Shown here one piece after another: positions 28,801 to 37,884 of a stretch of DNA of 64,000 nucleotides. A program made the translations under genes and the position numbers. How positions within the stretch are numbered: the first letter of the stretch is position 1; the number at the start of each line of letters is the position of its first letter. This DNA is from Limosilactobacillus balticus (GTDB lineage Bacteria; Bacillota; Bacilli; Lactobacillales; Lactobacillaceae): contig NZ_JACIVH010000066.1 of the NCBI RefSeq assembly GCF_014145615.1, positions 67,001 through 131,000 of the forward strand, read 5' to 3'. Under the pieces are notes generated by a model that worked only from the letters and a program-made list of their open reading frames with translations, had not been told where the DNA came from and made no database searches.

Positions 28801-31800
28801 GCACAAGAAAGTGGCATTAAGAATATTAATAATACTGAAGTACCAGCTGAGTCAGCAGCCAAAGAAGTAGCTAAGAAAGCAGTAGCAAAAGCTGCAGAAG
28901 CAAAGAACAATGCAATTGATTCTTCAAACTTAACAGCAGAAGAAAAAGCTGCCTTGAAGCAAAAAGTTACTGAAGCCCAAAATGCCGCAGATCAAGCGAT
29001 CGATAATGCAACTACCAACGCTGCAGTGACTGAAGCTCAAACCAATGGCGTGAATGCAATTGACGGTATTAAAGTACCAACTACATCAACTACTAAGGAA
29101 CAAGCAATAACTGACCTTAATAAAGCAGTTGATGAAGCTAAGAAAGCAATTGATCAAGATAACAACTTGACTGATGAAGAAAAGCAAACCGTTAAAGATC
29201 AAATTGATTCTGATGCTAAGAATGCACAAGAAGCAATTAACAATGCAAAGACTAATGATGATGTTAAGAAAGCAGCTGCTGATGGTACATTAACCATTGA
29301 TAAGGATGTTGCTAATTCAGCCATCGACAATGCAGTTGCTGGCAAGAAGGCTGAAATTTCTAAATCACCATTAACAGATGAAGAAAAGACCGCTTTAAAC
29401 AATGAAGTAGATCAAAAAGCCCAAGATGCTAAAGATGCAATTAACACTGCAACTACTCCAGAAGCTGTAACCACTGCCCAAGACAATGGTATTAAGGATA
29501 TCAATGAGATTTCAGTGCCAACTGAATCCGCTGAAAAACAAGCGGCCAAGGAAGCTGTAGCTAAGGCAGCTGATGAAAAGAATGCTGCAATTGACTCTTC
29601 AAACTTAACAGATGAAGAAAAAGCTGCCTTGAAGCAAAAAGTTACTGAAGCCCAAAATGCCGCAGATCAAGCGATCGATAATGCAACTACCAACGCTGCA
29701 GTGACTGAAGCTAAAGACAATGGTGTTAGTGCAATTGACCATATCAAAGTTCCAACAACATCGGCAAATAAGGAAAAGGCAATCACTGACCTTAATACTG
29801 CTGTTGATGAAGCTAAGAAAGCAATCGATCAAGATAGCAACTTAACTGATGAAGAGAAGCAAGCAGTTAAAGACCAAATTGACTCTGATGCTAAGACTGC
29901 TCAAGAAGCTATCAACAATGCCAAGACTGACAATGACGTCAACAATGCAGTTAACAGCGGTAAGGTTTCAATTGAAAAAGATGTTGCTAATGCCGCTATC
30001 GACAATGCAGTTGCTGGTAAGCTTAAGGAAATCCAAGATCCATTAACTACTGAAGAAAAGCAAGCTTACACTGATTTAATTAATTCTGAAGCAAATAATG
30101 CAAAACAAAATATTGCTAACGCGACTACTGTTGAAGAAGTAACTACTGCACAAACAAACGGTGTAAATGAAATTATGAATACCGAAATTCCAATTACTTC
30201 TTCAGTCAAAGATAAGGCAATTGCTGCCATCAATGATGCTCTTCAAAAGAAGACTGATGAAATCAACAATGCCTCTAACATCAATACCCAAGAAAAGACT
30301 GACTTAATCAATCAAGCAACTGAAGCAGCAAATACTGCTAAGGACAATATCAACAATGCCACTACTAATGCTGATGTTGAGACTGCCCAAACCAACGGTG
30401 AAAAAGCAATTGCTGATGTAACAGTTCCAAACTTGTCTGATATTAAGAAGGAAAGCATTGATCTCATTAACGAGGCTTTAGATGCCAAGACTGACGAAAT
30501 CAATAATGCTTCTAACCTTTCTCAAGATGAAAAGCAAAGTTTGATCAATGATGCAACTAATGCCGCAACTGAAGCAATTAACAACATCAACCAATCTCAA
30601 ACAAATGATGATGCTAAAGCTGCTGCAACTACTGGTGTTCAAAACATCGAAAATGTTACTATTCCAACTCTTGATGATGCTAAGAAGAATGCTAACCAAG
30701 CTATTGATGATGCATTGAAGTCTAAAGTACATGAGATTAACAATGCTTCTAACTTGAATGATATTGAAAAGCAAAAATTAGTTGATCAGGTAAATGATGC
30801 AGCAACTACTGCTAAGAATAATGTTGAAAATGCCACTACCAATGATGCTGCTCGCGATGCAGCCAATGCAGGAATTGACAACATTAAAGGCATTAGCTTT
30901 ACTTCACTAGAAGATGCTAAAAATGCAGCAAACACTGCAATTGACAATGCTTTACAAGTTAAGACAGATGAAATTAATAATTCATCTAACTTAAGTACTG
31001 AAGAAAAGCAAGACTTAATCGCTCAAGCAAGTGAAGTAGCTAAAAATGCAAAAGACAATATCAACAATGCCACTACCAATGATGCTGTAACTGCAGCACA
31101 AAACAAGGGGATTGCAGATATTGCTAATGTGACTGTTCCAAGTTTAGATCAAGTTAAACAAGATGCAATTAATGCAATTAAACAAGTTCAAGATGCTAAG
31201 AATAAGCAAATCTCCGCTGCATCTAACTTAAGTGCTGAAGAGCAAAAAGAATTAACTGATCAAGTAGACGAAATTGCTAACGATGCAATTGCTAAGATTA
31301 ATGATGCAGCAACTACTACCAATGATGCAGTTACTGCAACCCGTGATGACGCAATCAAGCAAATTACTGATCTATTTATTCCAACTCTAGACGGTGCGCA
31401 AACTGATGCTCTTAATGCAATTGAAAGTGCTAAGAATGCTAAGTTAAATGACATTAATAACGCTGCTCACTTAACTGATGAAGAAAAGCAAGCTTTAGTT
31501 GATCAAACCAATGAAGCCGCTGATAATGCAACTAAGGAAGTTAAGGCTGCTCAAACTAATGATGCAGTCAAGAATGCAGAAATAGCAGGTTTAGATAGTA
31601 TTAATAACATCACTATTCCAACTCTAGTTCAGAAGCAACAAGAGGCGATTGAAGAGTTGAATGTAGCCCGTGATGCTAAGAATAGCGCAATTGATAATGC
31701 TGCTGATTTAACTACTGATGAAAAGAATGCTTTGAAGGATAAAGTTCAAGCAGAATACAGTAACGCAGTATTAAATATCACGAGTGCAACAACGGATGAA

Positions 31801-34800
31801 GCAGTAACAACTGCTAAAGAAAACGGCATCGTTGCAATTAAAGACATTCAAATTCCAACTAAGTCAGCTGCGAAGGAACAAGCAACCACTGACCTTAATA
31901 CGGCAGTTGACGATGCTAAGAAGGCAATTGACCAAGATAGCAACTTAACTGACGAAGAGAAGCAAGCTGCGAAGGATCAAATCGATTCCGATGCTAAGAA
32001 GGCCCAAGAAGCCATCGATAATGCGAAGACTGATGATGAGGTAAACAGTGCCGTTGATAATAGTAAGCTTGCCATTGATAAAGACATTGCTAATGCCGCC
32101 ATCGATAATGCAGTTGCTGGTAAGAAGGACGAAATTTCTAAATCACCATTAACTGATGAAGAAAAGACTGCTTTAAATAATGAAGTCGATCAAAAGGCTC
32201 AAGCTGCTAAAGAAGCAATCAATAATGCCACTACCCCAGAAGCTGTAACCACTGCGCAAGACAATGGTATTAAGAATATCAATGATACTGAAGTGCCAAC
32301 TGAGTCAACAGCTAAAGAAGCAGCTAAGAAAGCTATTGCAGAAGCAGCCGAAGCAAAGAACAATGCAATCGATTCTTCAAACTTAACTGACGAAGAAAAA
32401 GCTGCATTGAAGCAAGAAGTTACTGATGCCCAAAACGCTGCTAATACTGCAATTGATAACGCAACTACCAATGTCGCAGTAACCGAAGCAGAAGACAATG
32501 GTATTAAAGCTATTAATGGTATTGAAATCCCAACTAAGTCACCAGCTAAGGACCAAGCAACCACTGACCTTAACACAGCAGTTGAAAATGCTAAGAAGGC
32601 AATTGACCAAGATAACAACTTGACTGATGCCGAAAAGCAAGCTGCGAAGGATCAAATCGATTCCGATGCTAAGAAGGCCCAAGAAGCCATCGATAATGCG
32701 AAGACTGATGATGATGTTAAGAAGGCAGCTGATGCTGGTACATTAACCATTGATAAGGATGTAGCTAATGCAGCTATCGACAATGCAGTTGCTGGTAAGA
32801 AGGCTGAAATTGCAAAGGCACCATTAACCACCGATGAAGCTAAGGACTTGAATGACTTAGTTGACCAAGAAGCAAAGGCAGCTAAGAAGGCAATTGATTC
32901 AGCTACTACCATTCCAGCGGTTGAAGATGCTAAGAATACCGGAGTTGCTGCAATCAACGATATTGCAGTTCCAACAACTTCATCAACCAAGGATCAAGCT
33001 GACCAAACAATTGATGATGCTTTAGCTAACAAGACTAAAGAAATCAATGATGCAACCAACTTATCTGATAAACAAAAGCAAGACTTGATTGATCAAGCCA
33101 ACGAGGAAGCAGCAAAGGCGAAGGAAAACATTAAGAATGCCACGAGCAATGAAGCAGTCAACAAGGCTACGACAGATGGTGTAGATGCTATTGCAAATGT
33201 CACTGTCCCAAGTCTTGATGATGCGAAGAAAGATGCTAGTCAATTAATTGATGACGTTCTTAAGCAAAAAGAAGATGAGATTAATAATGCTTCCCACTTG
33301 ACTGATCAAGAGAAGCAAGACCTCATTCACCAAGCACAAAACGCCGCTGACGAAGCCAAAGACAAGATCAATCAAGCTACAACTAATGACGATGTAGCTA
33401 CGGAAAGAGATGCTGGCGCAGAAAAGATCGCCAATATTGTCGTTCCAAGTCTTGATGATGCTAAGGATAAAGCCACGAAGGCAATTGATGATGCTTTAGC
33501 AGATAAGACGAAGGAAATTAATGAGCAAACTCACTTATCTGACCGAGAAAAGAATGATCTTATCAACCAAATCACTGATATTGCTGATAAGGCAAAGGAT
33601 AAGATTAACAATGATTCTAATGATGCAGAAGTTGCCAAGGACGAAAAAGAGGGTATCGATGCAATTGTTGATACTAAGGTTCCTGGCTTAGAAGATCATA
33701 AACAGAATGCAATCAAGTCCTTAGACGAGGCTAAATCTACTAAGCTTGCCCAAATCGATGAAGCAGGTCACTTAACTGCAGATGAAAAGGCCAACTTAAC
33801 TCAACAAGTTGATGCGGAATACAATAAGGCCCTTGATAATATTAATAAGGCAACAACCAATGACGATGCTGATAAAGCAAGTGCAGACGGTGTAGAAGCC
33901 ATTCTTAATATTGCTGTTCCAAGTCTTAATGAAAAGAAGCAAGATAGTATCGATGCTCTTAATGAAGTACGTGAGGCGAAGAAGGAAGAAATCAAGAACG
34001 CAAACAACTTGAGCCAAGATGAAAAGGACGAGTTGACTAAGCAAGTTGATCAAATTGCTGATAATGCCATTAATGCAATCAATGGAGCAAAGGATGATCA
34101 AACAGCTAAGGATGCGGAAAACAAGGGTATTCAAGATATTCTTGATGTTAAAGTGCCAAGCTTAGATGAAGTTAAGACTAATGCTAAGCAAGCAATTGCG
34201 GATGCCTTAGAAAGCAAGACTAATGAGATCAATGCTGCTTCAAACCTCGATTCTGCTACTAAGCAAGAATTAATTAACCGTGCTAACGCAGAAGCAGATA
34301 CAGCCATTGAAAAGATTGATCAAGCTACCAGCAATGATCAAGCATTAGCTGCATCTCAAGCAGGTGTTGATAAGATTTTAGGCATTGCAGTACCAACTCT
34401 TGCTGATGCTAAGCAAAGTGCCATTGATGCCATTAATGATGCCCTTAAACAAAAGGAAACAGAAATTAATAACGCCTCACAACTAACTTCTGATGAAAAG
34501 CAAAGTCTAATCAATCAGGTAAATCGCATTGCCGATAATGCTAAGAATGCTATTAACAACGCAACTACTAACCAAGGTGTTGAAGAGGCAAAGAATGCTG
34601 GGATTGAAAAGATTAACGCTATTAATGTTCCAACAACATCAGCTGCTAAGAATGAAGCGATCAAGGCAATTGATGATGCCTTAACTAATAAGGTTAATGA
34701 GATCAACAATGCTACTAATATTACTGCTGAGGAAAAGGCCAACTTAATTGATGAAGCTAATAACGCGGCTAATACAGCTAAAGATAATATTGATCAAGCA

Positions 34801-36612
34801 ACATCTGATAGTGAGGTTACAACAGCTACTACAGATGGTATTAACGCGATCGCTAATGTAACAGTCCCAAGTCTTGAAACCGCGAAGGACCAAGCAAAGA
34901 ATCTGATTGATGATGTTCTCAACGAAAAGAAGAATGAAATCAATAATGCGCAAAACCTTTCAGATAGTCAAAAGCAAGACTTGATTAATCAAGCAACAGA
35001 CGAAGCGGATCAAGCGAAGAAGAATATTGATAATGCTACAACCAATAATGATGTTCAAACTGCAGAAGACAATGGTGCTCAAGCAATTGAAAATGTAACT
35101 GTTCCGAGTCTTGATGATGCTAAGAAGGCTTCAACTAAGGTAATCGATGAGGTATTGAAAGAAAAGATGGCAGAAATTAATGCTGCAACTAACCTTTCTA
35201 ATACTGAAAAAGATGCTTTAATTAAGGACGCTACAACTGCGGCTAATACCGCTAAGGATAATATTGCGAAGGAAACAACTAATGAAGCAGTTAAGAACGC
35301 TGAGACTGATGGTGTTAAAGCAATCCTTGACATTAAGGTTCCTGGTCGAGAAGATCAACAAAAGGATGCCGTTGCTGTCCTTGATAGAGCATTAGCTGAT
35401 AAAGTCAGTGAAATTGATAATGCTAATAATCTTTCTGAAACTACTAAGCAAGATCTTAAGCAACAGGCTCAGGCAGCATACACGACCGCTGTTGACAACG
35501 TAAATAACGCCCAAACTAGTGCGGAAATCAATGCTGCTCGGGATAACGGTGTTCAAGCAATTCTTGATATTACAGTACCAACGTTAACTGATGCTCAAGA
35601 TGCTTCAATTACAGCAGTTGAACAAGTTCGGGATGCTAAGAAGACTCAAATTGAAGCAGCTAAGAACTTGACTGAGACGCAAAAAGAAGCATTGAAGAAC
35701 CAAGTAGACGAGATTGCAGATAAGGCAATTGATAATATTAAGAGTGCAACCACTGACGCTACTGTTAAGGATGCGGAAACAGCAGGAATCAACGAAATCT
35801 TAAATGTAACCATCCCAACTCTGGATGCAGCAAAGAGTGATGCTAAACAAGCTATTGCCGATGCATTAACAGCTAAGACGGCTGAAATTAACGCCGCTCA
35901 AAACTTAACCGCCGCTGAAAAACAAAAGCTAATTGATCAAGCACAAACAGAAGCTGCTGCTGCAAACAAGAACATTGATGCGGCAACAACTAATGACGCG
36001 GCTGAACTTGCTGCGAAGAATGGCGTACAAGCAATCTTAGATATTCAAGTACCAACTGTTGAAGAGACTCGTGATCAAGCGAAGAAGAACATTGATAATG
36101 CTTTGAATTCTAAGAAGGAAGAAATCAACAATTCTAACCTAAGCCCAGCAGCGAAGGAAGCGTTGATTAATGAAGCTGAACAAGCAGCAGAAAATGCGCG
36201 GACAGCGATTGACAATGCTACTACTGCTAGTGCAATTGGTGAAGCAGAGGCAGCTGGAATTGCGGCAATTGAAAATATTAAGGTTTCAAACGCTCCTACT
36301 GAATCTGATAATTCTTCTAACCACCAAACTAATACTGAAACGCCAACTGAAGGTAACAGTGCTAGCCAAGATAATAACAATGCAACTCAAGCTTCGGTTC
36401 AAGGTAACAATACCCAAGCCGACCTAACGGGAAGTCATGGAACGAACCTTACTATTGGTCAACAGACAGAAAAAGCTGCTGATACAAATAGCAAGGAAAC
36501 ATTACCACAAACAGGTAATGAAACAGAACGTGGCTTAAGCATTGCTGGTTTAGCAATTGCCAGTCTATTAGGCTTATTCGGACTTTCAGGATTAGGTAAG
36601 AAACGCGATTAA
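22846..36612 (+). CDS. Giant LPXTG cell-wall adhesin with pectate-lyase-like domain, FIVAR and 44 DUF1542 repeats
   Basis: This gene codes for 4588 residues. Residues 1-52 form a YSIRK-type signal (RFAIRKLNIGVASVLLG, likely cut after AHA). A Ser/Thr/Ala/Gln-rich linker runs to about 215. Residues about 216-610 resemble the pectate-lyase-like adhesive beta-helix. Four FIVAR-like repeats cover about 784-1080. I then count 44 tandem DUF1542-like repeats of 71-80 residues (about 1081-4482), each of the form AxxAIDxAxxxKxxEINxxxxLTxEEK and ending near I..VP. The C-terminus has LPQTG (4553-4557), a hydrophobic segment and KKRD, the sortase signal. The repeats contain almost no aromatics and no Cys, so a long alpha-helical stalk as in staphylococcal Ebh is expected. 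A relative may be the L. reuteri large surface protein Lsp; that identity is not certain. Confidence 0.93.
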   Translation: MVSKNNKKLIAEKNRRNEKQRFAIRKLNIGVASVLLGITFSIYGGGQAVAHADTTNANASDQVAASNMDDNSLADKSAVALSSAAANASQSSTSATSANSAVQSQASANSQPAATASNNAPASTSAVEATKDQSTSENQSSTSQEVQTPAPAQPVGQENSSKDANASLDATRQVLNTITNRNSMPGANYLTSFAAVPASSNVAALNVTAEAEDPNVVTVSDADGLINAIQKGTATTINIDADINLGTKTTSNYTNTSISNKRDITIQSATPGTKHTIDFAGYGFNMYSSDYGVTFKDLNLYGQSYFGIVRSAGSYTFDNVNYTGSQLVYTDSGYSATVTFKNTVNATSVASYVGPIDKKTRSAQGNNGNQQVLQFRNGTNSIVFDEGSNVHLKTVNSNVIEIDGGTTTIDVKTGSNVTLEPHTTTGPESNFMNVNGIGRGIASSGTTTLNIEKDATLNIPLTMDSGDKCLSSALDLNSGATINNNGTLKITSDGSPYYRSDGWDDPVYINGDASINVGNGASFILESTNLGSYSGHLMTISGTGTVKLDPHSTFKLSGDGTGPVTAINLSSGSTFTSDQPDAFTIDLSANTSAGKSLIKNGTINFKRVKTVATDGTISEPLGKIDVTYDKNGNATSYIITAQDENTVKQVADGLTNKSLINLVQAGEDVTLSNLHLSKDNVLTGTVASSGSDNPIYVTVTVGGKSTNVPVAGNYTVYTNTNGTVTSDTVDYAAQTGSTGGNFSIDLSKLASSLTDDTNVTVTATKDFVESAQTESVAALRALNTTTLKELVDDAPTEEAKSSYYNATAEAQKAYTDAISTGKNILDNIKNSTENYDQSDIDAAVTAIQNAQKALTGEPTNKTELQDAINQASTVESSDNYIDADADLQKAYTDAISAGQTVLSNDSATQTEVDDALTKINTAKEALNGDTKKAASKEALQKAVSEASTIRTDDAAYYNGSNEAKTAYDNAISAGQAVLDNSNATATQITDALNAINTAKGNLKGEATNKSVLQKVVDNSATVKDSNNYTNADETQKTAYDSAVTAAQTVLNKTNATQAEVDNAVKAITDAINGLNGDTNLANAKNVATEDIQKALNTKTTEITDATNIDQATKDQLIADAKKAAEDANTAINQATNADAVNTAKTEGITNINNVTVPSLDDAKTNAAKEIDQALTDKTKEINNAENIDQTTKAQLIKEATDAATTAKDAIEKSTTNDEATKAGQAGVDAINNVKVPSVIDSQNAAKDVINDALNSKTKEINEATNIDQTTKDQLIKEATDAANNAKEDIDKATTADAIKTAQDEGTTNINNVTVPSLEDAKKAANKAVDDALTAQTEVINKADNLSDAEKKDLIDQATTEANKAKDNIETATTNNEAAQAGQDGVDAIKKIVPTSLDTVKSDADKAIDDALTKKLKEINSASDLTTDEKTALIQEANTAADKAKEDITKATTNDAVIEAQNNGVTAIDGIKVPTESAVKEAAKKAVAEAAEAKNNAINASNLTDEEKAALKQKVTDAQNAADQAIDNATTNAAVTEAQNNGIKAINGIEVTTSTAKEAAKKAVAEAATAKNNAIDASNLTAEEKTALKQEVTDAQNAADQAIDNATTNAAVTEAQTNGVNAINGIEVPTKSDAKDQATAELNTAVENAKKAIDQDSNLTDEQKQAAKDQIDSDAKTAQDAINNAKTNDDVKKAADAGTLAINKDVANAAIDNAVAGKKAEISNSSLTDEEKTALNNEVDQKANTAKEAINAATTPEAVTSAQESGVKNINDTEVPAESAAKQAAKEAVAKAAEVKNNAIDSSNLTDEEKAALKQKVTDAQTAADQAIDKATTNAAVAEAKDNGVSAIEGIEVPTTSANKEKATTDLNTAVDEAKKAIDQDSNLTDEQKQAAKDQIDSDAKNAQDAINNAKTNDDVKKAVDAGTLTIDKDVANAAIDNAVAGKKNEISNSPLTDEEKTALNNEVDEKANTAKESINNATTPEAVSTAQESGIKNINNTEVPAESAAKEVAKKAVAKAAEAKNNAIDSSNLTAEEKAALKQKVTEAQNAADQAIDNATTNAAVTEAQTNGVNAIDGIKVPTTSTTKEQAITDLNKAVDEAKKAIDQDNNLTDEEKQTVKDQIDSDAKNAQEAINNAKTNDDVKKAAADGTLTIDKDVANSAIDNAVAGKKAEISKSPLTDEEKTALNNEVDQKAQDAKDAINTATTPEAVTTAQDNGIKDINEISVPTESAEKQAAKEAVAKAADEKNAAIDSSNLTDEEKAALKQKVTEAQNAADQAIDNATTNAAVTEAKDNGVSAIDHIKVPTTSANKEKAITDLNTAVDEAKKAIDQDSNLTDEEKQAVKDQIDSDAKTAQEAINNAKTDNDVNNAVNSGKVSIEKDVANAAIDNAVAGKLKEIQDPLTTEEKQAYTDLINSEANNAKQNIANATTVEEVTTAQTNGVNEIMNTEIPITSSVKDKAIAAINDALQKKTDEINNASNINTQEKTDLINQATEAANTAKDNINNATTNADVETAQTNGEKAIADVTVPNLSDIKKESIDLINEALDAKTDEINNASNLSQDEKQSLINDATNAATEAINNINQSQTNDDAKAAATTGVQNIENVTIPTLDDAKKNANQAIDDALKSKVHEINNASNLNDIEKQKLVDQVNDAATTAKNNVENATTNDAARDAANAGIDNIKGISFTSLEDAKNAANTAIDNALQVKTDEINNSSNLSTEEKQDLIAQASEVAKNAKDNINNATTNDAVTAAQNKGIADIANVTVPSLDQVKQDAINAIKQVQDAKNKQISAASNLSAEEQKELTDQVDEIANDAIAKINDAATTTNDAVTATRDDAIKQITDLFIPTLDGAQTDALNAIESAKNAKLNDINNAAHLTDEEKQALVDQTNEAADNATKEVKAAQTNDAVKNAEIAGLDSINNITIPTLVQKQQEAIEELNVARDAKNSAIDNAADLTTDEKNALKDKVQAEYSNAVLNITSATTDEAVTTAKENGIVAIKDIQIPTKSAAKEQATTDLNTAVDDAKKAIDQDSNLTDEEKQAAKDQIDSDAKKAQEAIDNAKTDDEVNSAVDNSKLAIDKDIANAAIDNAVAGKKDEISKSPLTDEEKTALNNEVDQKAQAAKEAINNATTPEAVTTAQDNGIKNINDTEVPTESTAKEAAKKAIAEAAEAKNNAIDSSNLTDEEKAALKQEVTDAQNAANTAIDNATTNVAVTEAEDNGIKAINGIEIPTKSPAKDQATTDLNTAVENAKKAIDQDNNLTDAEKQAAKDQIDSDAKKAQEAIDNAKTDDDVKKAADAGTLTIDKDVANAAIDNAVAGKKAEIAKAPLTTDEAKDLNDLVDQEAKAAKKAIDSATTIPAVEDAKNTGVAAINDIAVPTTSSTKDQADQTIDDALANKTKEINDATNLSDKQKQDLIDQANEEAAKAKENIKNATSNEAVNKATTDGVDAIANVTVPSLDDAKKDASQLIDDVLKQKEDEINNASHLTDQEKQDLIHQAQNAADEAKDKINQATTNDDVATERDAGAEKIANIVVPSLDDAKDKATKAIDDALADKTKEINEQTHLSDREKNDLINQITDIADKAKDKINNDSNDAEVAKDEKEGIDAIVDTKVPGLEDHKQNAIKSLDEAKSTKLAQIDEAGHLTADEKANLTQQVDAEYNKALDNINKATTNDDADKASADGVEAILNIAVPSLNEKKQDSIDALNEVREAKKEEIKNANNLSQDEKDELTKQVDQIADNAINAINGAKDDQTAKDAENKGIQDILDVKVPSLDEVKTNAKQAIADALESKTNEINAASNLDSATKQELINRANAEADTAIEKIDQATSNDQALAASQAGVDKILGIAVPTLADAKQSAIDAINDALKQKETEINNASQLTSDEKQSLINQVNRIADNAKNAINNATTNQGVEEAKNAGIEKINAINVPTTSAAKNEAIKAIDDALTNKVNEINNATNITAEEKANLIDEANNAANTAKDNIDQATSDSEVTTATTDGINAIANVTVPSLETAKDQAKNLIDDVLNEKKNEINNAQNLSDSQKQDLINQATDEADQAKKNIDNATTNNDVQTAEDNGAQAIENVTVPSLDDAKKASTKVIDEVLKEKMAEINAATNLSNTEKDALIKDATTAANTAKDNIAKETTNEAVKNAETDGVKAILDIKVPGREDQQKDAVAVLDRALADKVSEIDNANNLSETTKQDLKQQAQAAYTTAVDNVNNAQTSAEINAARDNGVQAILDITVPTLTDAQDASITAVEQVRDAKKTQIEAAKNLTETQKEALKNQVDEIADKAIDNIKSATTDATVKDAETAGINEILNVTIPTLDAAKSDAKQAIADALTAKTAEINAAQNLTAAEKQKLIDQAQTEAAAANKNIDAATTNDAAELAAKNGVQAILDIQVPTVEETRDQAKKNIDNALNSKKEEINNSNLSPAAKEALINEAEQAAENARTAIDNATTASAIGEAEAAGIAAIENIKVSNAPTESDNSSNHQTNTETPTEGNSASQDNNNATQASVQGNNTQADLTGSHGTNLTIGQQTEKAADTNSKETLPQTGNETERGLSIAGLAIASLLGLFGLSGLGKKRD
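26086..36290 (+). repeat. DUF1542 coding repeat array (44 units)
   Basis: Tandem units of about 213-240 bp run through the giant gene without interruption. Units in the middle show a three-unit (A-B-C) order; the rest are more diverged. Long antisense open frames in this region are by-products of the biased repeat sequence. Confidence 0.88.
27500..30200 (+). repeat. 675-bp higher-order repeat, block 1 (four periods)
   Basis: The same motif, encoding DVANAAIDNAVAGK or a close variant, starts at 27955, 28630, 29305 and 29980, an exact 675-base spacing. The trimer is A (KNNAIDSSNLTDEEKAALKQ), B (KKAIDQDSNLTDEQKQAAKD) and C (DNAVAGKKAEIS). A second block with the same period has the motif at 32083 and 32758. 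Confidence 0.9.
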
Positions 36613-36658
36613 ATTAATTAGTCGTTTGATAAACTTAAACTGGTTTAGGATAAATTAA

Positions 36659-36706
36659 AAATACCCCGCTCTTATTTAGGAATGTGTAAATAAGAGCGGG
36701 GTATTT
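36659..36706. terminator. Terminator of the giant adhesin gene
   Basis: A perfect 18-20-bp stem: ATACCCCGCTCTTATTTA (36661-36678) pairs with the arm at 36687-36704. This is one of the strongest hairpins in the window. The rest of the gap up to 36926 is AT-rich with no gene I can support. Confidence 0.9.
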
Positions 36707-36926
36707 CGTTATCTTTTTATAAAAATATTTATGCTGATTATTTGATTTATTTATAATGGATTTGTTACGATTATTATGATGATTAGTATCTGAGAAGATG
36801 AGCTCATGTAGATATTCGGCTATTATTTCATCATGCAAATTAAGTGTAAAGGGGGGCTAATTTTTCTTGTTTGGTACTTGAGGAGCTGCAGGGTTATTTA
36901 TGCCTTGCGTGAGAGAGGTTTTGACG

Positions 36927-37841
36927 ATGCAAAAATTAGAGCAATTGATTGATAAAAACTTTGCTGAAACAGCTCATGGTAAGGTTGCAAACTATATTCC
37001 GATATTAGGAATTGTTGATCCGCAGCAACTGGGCATTGCCATTTATGACGTTGACGAGGATGAAATTGGGACCGCTGGAATGGCTGGAACGAGATTTGCG
37101 ATCGAGAGTATTGCGAAGGTCGTCGCCTTAATATTAGCGATTAAGAGATTAGGACATAAACGTGTCTTAGCAGAACTGGAAAATGGTTCAGCAGATTATA
37201 GCCTAAGTTCGGTACTATTGGATGACGAGTTGACCGAGCAAGCACACCGAGTAAATTACCTTAATAATTCCTCCGCCTTGTTAACGACAGCCTTAATTGA
37301 CCAGTTGATGGGGCAGAATAGTTTTAATGCCCTTCTCGGGTTCTGCCGTGAGATCTGCAATGACCCATGCATTAGCCTGAATGAGCGTTTATTTCGGTCA
37401 GCAATTATGAATGATAAAGACCTTCATGCACTGGCTTACTATATGAAAGATAAGGATATTTTAGAGACTGTTGATCAAACATTGATAACTTATTTTATGC
37501 AAAGCTCAATGATGGTGACGTCGCAAAGTCTGGCTAACTTAGGAGCAGTCTTGGCAAATGATGGAATTAAACCTTGGGATCATGAGCGTCTTATTAGTCA
37601 TGAAGATAACGAGTTGGTAAAAGAATTGCTAACAACAGTTGGTTCGTTTGAAGAATCCAAAGAATACACAATTAAAATTGAACTCCCTATTAAAAGTGGT
37701 ACTGGCGGTGGCTTATTGGCTTGTGCCCCGCAAAAATGTGGTATTGGTGTTTTTAGTCCAGCTCTTGATCAACATGGCAATAGTTTAGCAGGAATGAGTT
37801 TATTGCAAGACGTTGTCGATCAATTAGATTTAGTAGTTTAA
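36927..37841 (+). CDS. glsA: Glutaminase A
   Basis: The 304-residue protein (from ATG 36927) has the beta-lactamase-like serine glutaminase fold. The catalytic Ser-x-x-Lys is in FAIESIAKVVAL, an Asn-rich region VNYLNNSSALLTTALID follows, and the late KSGTGGGLLA loop is clear. It hydrolyses glutamine to glutamate and ammonia; in lactobacilli this contributes to acid resistance. ATG 36927 has GAGAGAGG at normal spacing; the in-frame ATG at 36900 would add nine residues not typical of the family. It stands alone, converging on the dlt operon with a shared terminator. Confidence 0.9.
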   Translation: MQKLEQLIDKNFAETAHGKVANYIPILGIVDPQQLGIAIYDVDEDEIGTAGMAGTRFAIESIAKVVALILAIKRLGHKRVLAELENGSADYSLSSVLLDDELTEQAHRVNYLNNSSALLTTALIDQLMGQNSFNALLGFCREICNDPCISLNERLFRSAIMNDKDLHALAYYMKDKDILETVDQTLITYFMQSSMMVTSQSLANLGAVLANDGIKPWDHERLISHEDNELVKELLTTVGSFEESKEYTIKIELPIKSGTGGGLLACAPQKCGIGVFSPALDQHGNSLAGMSLLQDVVDQLDLVV

Positions 37842-37884
37842 TAAAAGCGAGACCCGAAGAAAATTCTTCAAGTCTCGCTTTTAT
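37841..37884. terminator. Bidirectional terminator between glsA and dltD
   Basis: ATAAAAGCGAGAC (37841-37853) pairs with GTCTCGCTTTTAT (37872-37884), with an inner GAAGAA/TTCTTC stem. It serves both converging transcripts. Confidence 0.88.

Noticed and set aside
26428-35333. Many antisense open frames of 60-140 codons in the adhesin repeats
   Set aside because: They recur with the repeat period and encode Ser/Ala/Leu-rich text that mirrors the sense codons; no ribosome-binding sites.
26086-36290. Possible CRISPR or satellite array
   Set aside because: The repeats are 213-240 bp, coding in one uninterrupted frame, with no short direct repeats and spacers.
36635-36838. Minus-strand open frame after the giant adhesin gene
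   Set aside because: It crosses the strong 20-bp terminator hairpin, has no ribosome-binding site and resembles no protein.
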